DNA of 13,122 nt from an uncultured Pseudomonas sp. GTDB lineage: Bacteria; Pseudomonadota; Gammaproteobacteria; Pseudomonadales; Pseudomonadaceae. Under the pieces are notes generated by a model, which saw only the letters and a list, made by a program, of their open reading frames with translations, was not told the DNA's origin and did no database searches. The DNA lies in contig NZ_CAMPHN010000119.1 of the NCBI RefSeq assembly GCF_946885885.1, forward strand, positions 1-13,122. Direction: 5' to 3'. Shown here in pieces: positions 6,993-13,122 of the stretch; within the stretch, counting starts at the first letter, position 1; each line of letters begins with the position of its first letter. A program made the position numbers and the translations under genes.

Positions 6993-7004
6993 CGGTCATG
7001 ACCG
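6993..7004. promoter_or_regulatory. 12-bp perfect palindrome upstream of the ABC operon
   Basis: CGGTCATGACCG is a perfect 12-bp palindrome about 130 nt before the ATPase start and 45 nt before the TAGACT box. It could be an operator half-site pair for a dimeric regulator. Palindromes of this length can arise by chance in a window this size, and no second copy was seen, so this is only a candidate. Confidence 0.22.
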
Positions 7005-7048
7005 AACGCATTATTCCGGTAAAGGGGCTGCGATGGTCTCCCGGCAAA

Positions 7049-7057
7049 CGCTAGACT
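7049..7057 (+). promoter_or_regulatory. TAGACT -10-like box before the ABC operon
   Basis: CGCTAGACT sits 77 nt upstream of the ATPase ATG. It matches the CGTTAGACT strings before the transglutaminase-like gene and the RND operon. No good -35 element is visible at 16-18 bp upstream, so assignment rests on the shared motif and position alone. Confidence 0.25.
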
Positions 7058-7134
7058 TGAACGACTTTGCGCCTGTGCTCTGGGCGCGGCCTCCGCTTGA
7101 ACTTTCTTTTCTTAAATCAGGTGCGCGCATTTTT

Positions 7135-8067
7135 ATGAGTACCGCTCTGTCCATTCGCCAGTTGAGCAAGACCTACGGCAACGGCTTTCAAGCCTTGCAC
7201 GGCATCGATCTGGATGTTGCCGAGGGCGATTTTTTCGCTTTGCTCGGCCCCAACGGCGCCGGTAAATCCACCACCATCGGCATCCTTTCCACCTTGGTGA
7301 CCAAGACCAGCGGCACGGTCAACGTCTTCGGCCACGACCTCGATAAGCAGCCCTCGGCGCTCAAGCGCTGCCTCGGCGTGGTGCCGCAGGAATTCAATTT
7401 CAACCAGTTCGAAAAAGCCTTCGACATAGTCGTGACCCAGGCCGGGTACTACGGAATTCCCGCGCGCATCGCCAAGGAGCGCGCCGAGCAGTACCTCAAT
7501 CAGTTGGGCCTGTGGGGCAAGCACAATGTGCCGTCGCGCGAGCTATCCGGTGGCATGAAGCGCCGGTTGATGATCGCCCGCGCGTTGGTGCATCAGCCGC
7601 GTCTGTTGATCCTCGACGAGCCCACCGCGGGCGTCGATATCGAGTTGCGCCGTTCGATGTGGAGCTTTCTCACCGAGCTGAACGAGCAGGGCATCACCAT
7701 CATCCTGACCACCCACTACCTGGAAGAAGCCGAACAACTGTGCCGCAACATCGGCATCATCGATCACGGCCGCATCGTCGAGAACACCAGCATGAAGACG
7801 CTGCTGAAAAAACTGCATGTCGAGACCTTCCTGCTCGATCTCAAGGATTCGCAAACGGTGGCGCCACAGCTGCTCGGCTACCCGGCGCGGTTGCTCGATC
7901 ACCACACCTTGGAAGTGCAGGTCGACAAGTCCCAGGGCATCACCGAGCTGTTCCGCCAGTTGGCGTTGCAGAACATCGAGGTACTCAGCTTGCGCAATAA
8001 AACCAACCGCCTGGAGGAACTGTTCGTCTCCCTGGTCGAGAAGAATCTGGCGAAGGGGGCGGTATGA
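7135..8067 (+). CDS. ABC exporter ATP-binding protein (YadG type)
   Basis: This is the cytoplasmic ATPase that powers an ABC-2 type exporter with the next gene. The ATG at 7135 gives 310 residues with the domain beginning at once (STALSIRQLSKTYG); CAGGTG lies about 11 nt upstream. In-frame starts back to 7033 would add 34 non-conserved-looking residues. All ATPase motifs are intact: Walker A GPNGAGKST (38-46), Q-loop VPQE (Gln85), signature LSGGMKRR (from 137), Walker B LLILDEP (Asp161, Glu162) and H-loop LTTHYLEEAE (His194). Residues beyond about 220 form the accessory C-terminal region usual in this subfamily. The stop overlaps the permease start by 4 nt (ATGA), so translation is coupled. 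From memory the closest relatives are E. coli YadG and P. aeruginosa PA2812, of unproven substrate. Confidence 0.94.
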   Translation: MSTALSIRQLSKTYGNGFQALHGIDLDVAEGDFFALLGPNGAGKSTTIGILSTLVTKTSGTVNVFGHDLDKQPSALKRCLGVVPQEFNFNQFEKAFDIVVTQAGYYGIPARIAKERAEQYLNQLGLWGKHNVPSRELSGGMKRRLMIARALVHQPRLLILDEPTAGVDIELRRSMWSFLTELNEQGITIILTTHYLEEAEQLCRNIGIIDHGRIVENTSMKTLLKKLHVETFLLDLKDSQTVAPQLLGYPARLLDHHTLEVQVDKSQGITELFRQLALQNIEVLSLRNKTNRLEELFVSLVEKNLAKGAV

Positions 8068-8858
8068 GCACGGCTTACCTGAATTCCGAGTTCGCCGCCA
8101 ATATGGTGGCGCTGCGTACCATCGTTTACCGGGAAGTTCGCCGCTTCACCCGCATCTGGCCGCAAACCCTGCTGCCGCCGGCGATCACCATGGTTTTGTA
8201 TTTCGTCATCTTCGGTAATCTGATCGGCCGGCAGATCGGCGATATGGATGGCTTCACCTACATGGAATACATAGTGCCGGGGCTGATCATGATGTCGGTG
8301 ATCACCAATGCCTACGGCAACGTGGTGTCGAGTTTCTTCGGCAGCAAATTCCAGCGCTCGGTCGAGGAGCTGATGGTTTCGCCGGTGTCGCCGCATATCA
8401 TCCTGATTGGCTATGTGATTGGCGGCGTGCTGCGCGGTCTGGCGGTGGGTTTTATCGTCACGCTGCTGTCGCTGTTTTTCACCAAGCTGCAGGTGCACCA
8501 CCTCGGCATCACCGTGCTGGTGGTGCTGTTGACCGCGACCATCTTCTCCCTGGGCGGCTTCGTCAATGCGGTGTTCGCGCGCAACTTCGACGATATCTCG
8601 ATAATCCCGACCTTCGTGCTGACGCCTCTGACCTACCTGGGCGGAGTGTTCTATTCGATCAACCTGCTGCCGCCGTTCTGGCAGACCGTATCGCTGGCCA
8701 ATCCGGTGCTGCATATGGTCAACGCCTTTCGCTACGGCATCCTCGGGGTTTCGGACATCCGCATCGGCATCGCCATCGGTTTTATGCTGGTGGCTACCGC
8801 CTTGCTCTATGGCGTGTGCATTCGTTTGCTGGTCAGCGGGCGCGGTATGCGTCAGTAA
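8064..8858 (+). CDS. ABC-2 type transporter permease (YadH type)
   Basis: This 264-residue inner-membrane protein forms the export channel paired with the ATPase just upstream, whose stop it overlaps by 4 nt; a G-rich ribosome-binding site (AAGGGGGCGG) precedes the ATG. It has about six membrane segments, near residues 33-53, 68-88, 112-138, 145-167, 178-200 and 233-257. The conserved ABC-2 stretch VEELMVSPVSPHIILIGYVIG (from about 100) and the end of the fifth segment, TYLGGVFYSINLLP, are typical of the family, as is the length. Two such subunits normally pair with two ATPases. The exported compound cannot be told from sequence. No periplasmic or outer-membrane partner is encoded beside it, and the next genes belong to a separate pump after a 79-nt gap. 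Confidence 0.93.
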   Translation: MSTAYLNSEFAANMVALRTIVYREVRRFTRIWPQTLLPPAITMVLYFVIFGNLIGRQIGDMDGFTYMEYIVPGLIMMSVITNAYGNVVSSFFGSKFQRSVEELMVSPVSPHIILIGYVIGGVLRGLAVGFIVTLLSLFFTKLQVHHLGITVLVVLLTATIFSLGGFVNAVFARNFDDISIIPTFVLTPLTYLGGVFYSINLLPPFWQTVSLANPVLHMVNAFRYGILGVSDIRIGIAIGFMLVATALLYGVCIRLLVSGRGMRQ

Positions 8859-8901
8859 AAACAAGGGGAAACATTTAGTTCGGCGCATCTTGCGTCGAGG
8901 T

Positions 8902-8910
8902 CGTTAGACT
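8902..8910 (+). promoter_or_regulatory. TAGACT -10-like box before the RND operon
   Basis: CGTTAGACT lies 27 nt before the adaptor ATG, which would give a leader of about 20 nt. No clear -35 is seen at normal spacing (GGCGCA at 17 bp). A small hairpin (CGCA 8884-8887, TGCG 8891-8894) lies in that place and could mark a regulator site instead. Without a clear terminator after the ABC permease, read-through from that operon is also possible. Confidence 0.3.
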
Positions 8911-8937
8911 TCGGCTCGATAAGACAAGAGGTAGTTT

Positions 8938-9981
8938 ATGTCCGTGCTAAGCCGTTCCCTTTCAGGCACTTTGCTGTGGTTCGTAGCCCTCTCGCTGCAG
9001 GTTCAGGCCGCCGATGGGCCGGTGGTGGAAGTGGTGCCGGTGGCTAAAACCCTGGTACGCGGCGAGTTGATCACTTTTGGCTCACTGCGCTCGGACGAGT
9101 CGGTGATGATCCGTCCGGAAATCGCCGGGCGCCTGGCCAAGCTGCATTTTCGCGAAGGCCAGAGCGTCGAAGCCGGGGCTCTGCTGGTCAGCCTCGACGA
9201 TGCGATCAGTCGCGCCGAATTGGCCCAGGCCCAGGCCAACCTGAATCTCGCGGAAAAGAATTTCCAGCGCGCGCAGATGCTGTTCAAACGCGGCGCCAGC
9301 AATGCCCAGGCCTTGGACGAGGCCAACGCCCAGCAGCAGGCCGCCCGCGCCAGCCTGGCCTTGGCCCAGGCGCGCCTGGACAAGACGCGGATCCAGGCGC
9401 CGCATGACGGCGTCCTCGGTTTGCGCGAAGTCAGCCCCGGCGATTACTTGAGCGAAGGTCAGGATATCGTCAACCTGGAAGTGCTCGACCCGCTCAAGGT
9501 GGACTTTCGCATTCCGCAGAAAGCCGTCAGCCAGATGCGCCTCGGCCAACTGATCGAGGTCAGCCTCGATGCTTACCCCGGCGAGCGCTTCAGCGGCGAG
9601 ATTTTCGCGATCAATCCGCGGCTCGACGAGGCCGGGCGCAGCCAGGCGATTCGCGCCCGTATCGACAATGCCGAACGGCGCTTGCGGCCGGGGCAGTTCG
9701 TCAAGGTTTCGGTGATTCTCGACGAGCGTCCCGATGCCCTGATCATTCCCGAAGAGGCGGTGATGCCGGTGGGCGAGCGCCTGTTGGTCAACCTGGTGGT
9801 GGACGGCAAGGTCGAGGTGCGCCAGGTAGAGCTGGGCAAGCGTATGGACGGTGCGGTGGAGGTGCGCGAAGGCCTGAACGGCGATGAAACGCTGATCAGC
9901 GCCGGCTGGCAGAAGGTGCGCGAGGGCATGCCGGTGCGCACCAAGACGGCGGATGGCCGCCCCACGGAGCGCAATCGATGA
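8938..9981 (+). CDS. RND efflux periplasmic adaptor subunit (membrane fusion protein)
   Basis: The adaptor links an inner-membrane RND pump to an outer-membrane channel. The 347-residue protein starts with a Sec signal peptide cleaved around VQA (residue 24). There is no lipobox Cys, unlike lipidated AcrA or MexA, so it is probably free in the periplasm. The order is the standard one: first lipoyl half (about 56-88, PEIAGRLAKLHFREGQSVEAG), a coiled-coil hairpin (about 88-150, ELAQAQANLNLAEKNFQRAQ), second lipoyl half (TRIQAPHDGVLGLREVSPGD), a beta-barrel (LKVDFRIPQKAV onward) and a membrane-proximal domain. The fairly short hairpin resembles the MexH/VexI-like group rather than AcrA. GAGG lies 6 nt before the ATG. 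The last codons overlap the pump start by 4 nt (ATGA). Confidence 0.94.
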   Translation: MSVLSRSLSGTLLWFVALSLQVQAADGPVVEVVPVAKTLVRGELITFGSLRSDESVMIRPEIAGRLAKLHFREGQSVEAGALLVSLDDAISRAELAQAQANLNLAEKNFQRAQMLFKRGASNAQALDEANAQQQAARASLALAQARLDKTRIQAPHDGVLGLREVSPGDYLSEGQDIVNLEVLDPLKVDFRIPQKAVSQMRLGQLIEVSLDAYPGERFSGEIFAINPRLDEAGRSQAIRARIDNAERRLRPGQFVKVSVILDERPDALIIPEEAVMPVGERLLVNLVVDGKVEVRQVELGKRMDGAVEVREGLNGDETLISAGWQKVREGMPVRTKTADGRPTERNR

Positions 9982-12900
9982 CGCTGTCGGATATCTGCAT
10001 CCGCCGGCCGGTCTTCGCTACGGTGTTGTCGCTGGTGCTGGTGTTGCTCGGCTTGATGGCCTATCAGCGCCTGAGCGTGCGCGAATACCCGAACGTCGAC
10101 GTGCCCATCGTCACGGTCAACGTCACCTATCCGGGTGCGAGCCCGGAGATCATGGAATCCCAGGTCGCCCAGCCGATCGAGGACGTACTCTCGGGCATCG
10201 AGGGGTTGGACTTCGTCAGCTCCATCAGCCGCTCGGAAAACACCCAGATCACCGCGCAATTCAGGCTCGGCAGCAATGCCGACGAAGCCGCCAACGACGT
10301 GCGCGACCGCTTGGGCCGGGTGCGTGGCTTGCTCCCGGAGGAGATCAGAGAACCCATCGTGCAGAAGGTCGAGGCCGATGCGCAGCCGGTAGTGTGGATC
10401 GCCTTTTACAGCGAACGCTACAGTTCGATGGAGATCACCGATGTCCTCGAACGGGTGATCAAGGACCGTCTGCAAACCATTCCCGGGGTCTCCGAAGTGC
10501 AGATCCGCGGCGGCCGCACCCTGGCGATGCGCATCTGGCTCGATCCGGAAAAACTCGCCGCGCATAACCTCACCGTGCAGGACGTGGAAGACGCCTTGCG
10601 CCGGCAGAACGTGGAAGTCCCCGCTGGGCGCATCGAATCGCGCCAGCGCGAGTTCACCGTGCTGGCGGAAACCGACCTGAACACGCCGGAGCAATTCAAC
10701 CAGCTGATCCTCGACGACTCCCGTGGCTACCTGCTGCGTCTGGCCGATGTCGGCTACGCCGAAATCGGCGCGCAGAACGAGCGCAGCATCGTCCGCTATA
10801 AGGGCCGCCCGGCAGTATCCATGGGCGTGATCAAGCAGGCCACCGCCAACCCGCTGGAAATCTCCGATGGCCTGAATGCGGCGCTGCCGGAGGTGCGCGA
10901 ACTGCTGCCCGAAGGCATGGAAATGGCCATCGCCCATGACAGTTCGTTGTTTATCCGCGAATCCATCGACAACGTATTCATCACCATCTGGGAAGCGGTG
11001 GCGCTGGTCATTCTGATCATCTTCATCTTCCTGCGCTCGCTGCGCGCGACCATCATTCCGTTGGTGACCATTCCGGTATCGCTGATCGGCGCTTTCGCCC
11101 TGATGAGCCTGATGGGCTTCACCATCAACACCCTGACCCTGCTGGCCATGGTCTTGGCGATCGGTCTGGTGGTGGACGACGCCATCGTCATGCTGGAGAA
11201 CATCCACCGGCATATCGAGGAGGGTATGCGCCCGGTGCAGGCGGCGCTCAAGGGCAGCCGCGAGATCGCTTTCGCGGTGATCGCCATGACCCTGACCCTG
11301 GCCGCGGTATTCGCCCCCATCGGCTTTATGCAGGGCACCACCGGCAAGTTGTTCACCGAGTTCGCCTGGACCCTGGCCGGCGCCGTGTTGGTCTCGGGTT
11401 TCGTCGCCCTGACCCTGACCCCGATGATGTGCGCGGTGTTGCTCAAACCGCATCAGGTCGGCGAGCGGCACAGCCGGGTTTACAACCTGATCGAGGATTT
11501 CCTCAACAAGCTGACCTATGGCTACAAACACCTGCTGGCGCGTGCCCTGGGTGCCTGGGCATTGGTGGTTGGGGTTTTGCTGTTGATCATGCTGGCTTGC
11601 GCGTTGCTGTTCGCCGGCTTGAAGTCGGAACTGGCGCCGACCGAAGACACCAGCACCATCATCGGCGTATTCAATGGCCCGGATGGCGCAACCATCGACT
11701 ACACCGGGCGTTACGCGCGGGAGATCGAGGCGGCCTATGCGAGCATCCCGGAAACCAATCGCTACATGGTGATCGCCGGTTTCCCCACGGTGGCCCAGGG
11801 CATCTCCTTTATGAAGCTGGAGGACTGGGACCAGCGCACGCGCAGCCAGTTCGAGATCCGCAACGAGCTGTTGCCCAAGTTCCAGGAGATCGCCGGAATG
11901 CGCGCTTTCCCGGTCAACCGGCCACCGCTCGGGCAGAGCGCGCGCAACCAGCCGGTCAACTTCGTGATCCGCTCGTCCCTGGAATATGCCGAGCTGCAGG
12001 TCTATGTCGACGAGCTGTTGAACAGCCTGCGCGAGTATCCCGGCCTGGAAAGCCTGGACAGCGACCTCAAGTTGAATGCGCCGCAGCTCAAGGTCACAGT
12101 CAACCGCGAGCAGGCGGTGGCGGTCGGCAGCGATGTGGCGACTATCGGTCGCAGCCTGGAAAGCCTGTTCGGCAGCCGTCAGGTGACGCGCTTCAAGCAG
12201 AACGGCGAGCAATACGACGTAATGGTGCAGCTGCAGGACGTCGACCGCAGCAACCCGCAGGATCTCGACCGGGTTTATGTGCGCGGGCGCGACGACAGCA
12301 TGGTGCAGTTGTCCAACTTGATCGAAGTGCGCGAAACCGTGGCACCGCGTGAGCTCAATCACTTCAACCAGCTGCGCGCGGTGACCGTCAGCGCCAACGT
12401 CGGCGCTGGCTATACCCTGGGCGAAGTGCTGGTGCATCTGGAGAACACCGCCCGCGGCGTATTTCCGCCAGAAACCCAGTACGACTACACCGGCACCTCG
12501 CGCGACTTCAAGGAATCCAGCTCCGGCGTGGCGCTGATCTTCGCCCTGGCCCTGGTGTTTATCTTCCTGGTGCTGGCGGCGCAGTTCGAGAGCTTCACCG
12601 ACCCCTTGATCATCCTGTTCAGCGTGCCGCTGTCGATGGCCGGCGCCTTGCTGGCGCTGACCCTGTTCGGCGGCACCCTGAATATTTACTCGCAGATCGG
12701 TCTGGTGACGTTGATCGGTCTGATCACCAAGCACGGCATCCTGATCGTCGAGTTCGCCAACGTGCTGCTGCGCGACGGGCATGAGCTGCGCAGCGCGGTG
12801 ATCGACGCCGCGGTGCAGCGCCTACGGCCGATTCTGATGACCACCGGGGCCATGGTGCTGGGCTCGCTGCCCTTGGCTATCGCCAGCGGCGCCGGAGCGG

Positions 12901-13046
12901 AAAGCCGCCAGCAGATCGGCTTGGTGATAGTCGGCGGCTTGTTGGTCGGCACCTTCTTCACCCTGTTCGTGATTCCCACGCTCTATATGCTGCTGCGCCG
13001 CTGGCGGCCGCTTAAGCAGGAAGAACAGGAGTTGGTGGCGGTGTAG
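9978..13046 (+). CDS. RND efflux pump inner-membrane subunit (HAE-1/AcrB family)
   Basis: This 1022-residue proton-driven pump exports hydrophobic or amphiphilic compounds with the adaptor encoded just upstream (ATGA overlap). The length is typical and the frame intact. It has TM1 at about 10-30, a large periplasmic porter/docking loop, TM2-6 from about 335, a second loop after about 555, and TM8-12 from about 850. The proton-relay residues are present: GLVVDDAIVMLENI places Asp400 and Asp401 in TM4 (AcrB Asp407/408), and IGLITKHGILIVEFAN places Lys918 in TM10 (AcrB Lys940). These acids and the GASPEIMESQVAQPIEDVLSG region point to the drug-exporting HAE-1 group rather than the metal-exporting group. 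The substrate cannot be assigned. No TolC-like channel gene follows within the 76 nt left, so it may lie beyond the edge or be shared. Confidence 0.95.
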   Translation: MTLSDICIRRPVFATVLSLVLVLLGLMAYQRLSVREYPNVDVPIVTVNVTYPGASPEIMESQVAQPIEDVLSGIEGLDFVSSISRSENTQITAQFRLGSNADEAANDVRDRLGRVRGLLPEEIREPIVQKVEADAQPVVWIAFYSERYSSMEITDVLERVIKDRLQTIPGVSEVQIRGGRTLAMRIWLDPEKLAAHNLTVQDVEDALRRQNVEVPAGRIESRQREFTVLAETDLNTPEQFNQLILDDSRGYLLRLADVGYAEIGAQNERSIVRYKGRPAVSMGVIKQATANPLEISDGLNAALPEVRELLPEGMEMAIAHDSSLFIRESIDNVFITIWEAVALVILIIFIFLRSLRATIIPLVTIPVSLIGAFALMSLMGFTINTLTLLAMVLAIGLVVDDAIVMLENIHRHIEEGMRPVQAALKGSREIAFAVIAMTLTLAAVFAPIGFMQGTTGKLFTEFAWTLAGAVLVSGFVALTLTPMMCAVLLKPHQVGERHSRVYNLIEDFLNKLTYGYKHLLARALGAWALVVGVLLLIMLACALLFAGLKSELAPTEDTSTIIGVFNGPDGATIDYTGRYAREIEAAYASIPETNRYMVIAGFPTVAQGISFMKLEDWDQRTRSQFEIRNELLPKFQEIAGMRAFPVNRPPLGQSARNQPVNFVIRSSLEYAELQVYVDELLNSLREYPGLESLDSDLKLNAPQLKVTVNREQAVAVGSDVATIGRSLESLFGSRQVTRFKQNGEQYDVMVQLQDVDRSNPQDLDRVYVRGRDDSMVQLSNLIEVRETVAPRELNHFNQLRAVTVSANVGAGYTLGEVLVHLENTARGVFPPETQYDYTGTSRDFKESSSGVALIFALALVFIFLVLAAQFESFTDPLIILFSVPLSMAGALLALTLFGGTLNIYSQIGLVTLIGLITKHGILIVEFANVLLRDGHELRSAVIDAAVQRLRPILMTTGAMVLGSLPLAIASGAGAESRQQIGLVIVGGLLVGTFFTLFVIPTLYMLLRRWRPLKQEEQELVAV

Positions 13047-13122
13047 CTGGGGAAGGACGGATGTAGACCCGTAGCCCGTATATGGACTCCTCCTCTAGCG
13101 CAAGTAGCAAGATGATGATCAA
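13047..13122. other. Tail after the pump gene; possible start of another repeat copy
   Basis: The last 76 nt contain no gene. GTAGCCCGTAT (13071-13081) matches the left arm of the palindromic repeat (GTAGCCCGGAT) at 10 of 11 positions, but the following bases (ATGGACTCC...) do not continue the element. It may be a degenerate stub or chance. No terminator hairpin with a T-run is visible. Confidence 0.25.

Larger units (their letters stand above)
6282..7134. other. Gene-poor stretch between the unknown gene and the ABC operon
   Basis: About 850 nt hold no intact gene that I can support. Within it I see a frameshifted gene remnant (6571-6783), repeat copy B (6811-6900), a 10-bp palindrome GGATATATCC (6424-6433), a 12-bp palindrome (6993-7004) and a TAGACT box (7049-7057) before the ABC operon. 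Short open frames on both strands across 6443-6939 read straight through the repeat and the remnant and lack protein-like composition. Positions 6901-6990 show nothing I can name apart from a short inverted repeat (GGCAGC 6970-6975, GCTGCC 6987-6992) without a following T-run. Confidence 0.6.

Noticed and set aside
7899..8888. Minus-strand open frame of 329 codons opposite the ABC genes
   Set aside because: Very His/Gln/Asp/Arg-rich repeat-like product, a shadow of the permease reading frame.
9573..12782. Minus-strand open frame of 1069 codons opposite the RND genes
   Set aside because: Its product is His/Gln/Asp-rich and low in normal core composition, as expected for the antisense of a G/C-biased gene; the plus-strand frames have complete RND motifs.
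1..13122. CRISPR array, tRNA or rRNA genes, intact transposase
   Set aside because: No spaced direct-repeat series, no cloverleaf with CCA-type end and no transposase motifs were seen in reading through; the only clear repeat family has two copies 3 kb apart.

Overview
The window reads as a chromosomal piece of a high-GC gammaproteobacterium, most likely Pseudomonas or a close relative. The reasons are strong G/C third-position bias in the main genes, an 815-residue membrane-anchored FadE acyl-CoA dehydrogenase with a short hypothetical gene behind it, a YadG/YadH-type ABC pair, an RND pump, and two copies of a palindromic intergenic element that begins GTAGCCCGGAT. From memory, P. aeruginosa PAO1 has a similar order around PA2811-PA2817 (ABC permease, ABC ATPase, ..., fadE, ..., PA2817). 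I could not run a comparison, so this synteny is recalled, not shown.

Layout. Positions 1-2816 (minus strand) hold fadE followed by a hypothetical gene cut by the left edge. Facing away from fadE on the plus strand is a transglutaminase-like gene (2968-3624). Positions 3632-6900 form an accessory-looking block bounded at each end by one copy of the palindromic repeat, both in the same orientation. Inside, all on the minus strand, are a family 9 glycoside hydrolase (cellulase-type) lipoprotein (3815-5833), a small unrecognised gene (5874 to about 6281), and a frameshifted remnant resembling the end of a replication protein of integrative elements (6571-6783). Positions 7135-8858 hold an ABC exporter (ATPase and ABC-2 permease, ATGA overlap). 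Positions 8938-13046 hold an RND efflux adaptor and inner-membrane pump, again joined by an ATGA overlap. No outer-membrane channel gene or regulator for the pump is in view.

How the genes work together. fadE catalyses the first step of fatty acid beta-oxidation. The ABC pair and the RND pair are two independent two-gene export units. The cellulase-like lipoprotein would act on beta-glucan at the cell surface, and nothing around it forms a larger polysaccharide-use cluster. The most notable points are the repeat-flanked accessory block, the base covariation between the two repeat copies, the frameshifted mobile-element relic, and the unrecognised small gene. I see no CRISPR array, tRNA, rRNA or intact transposase, and no convincing wholly new system.
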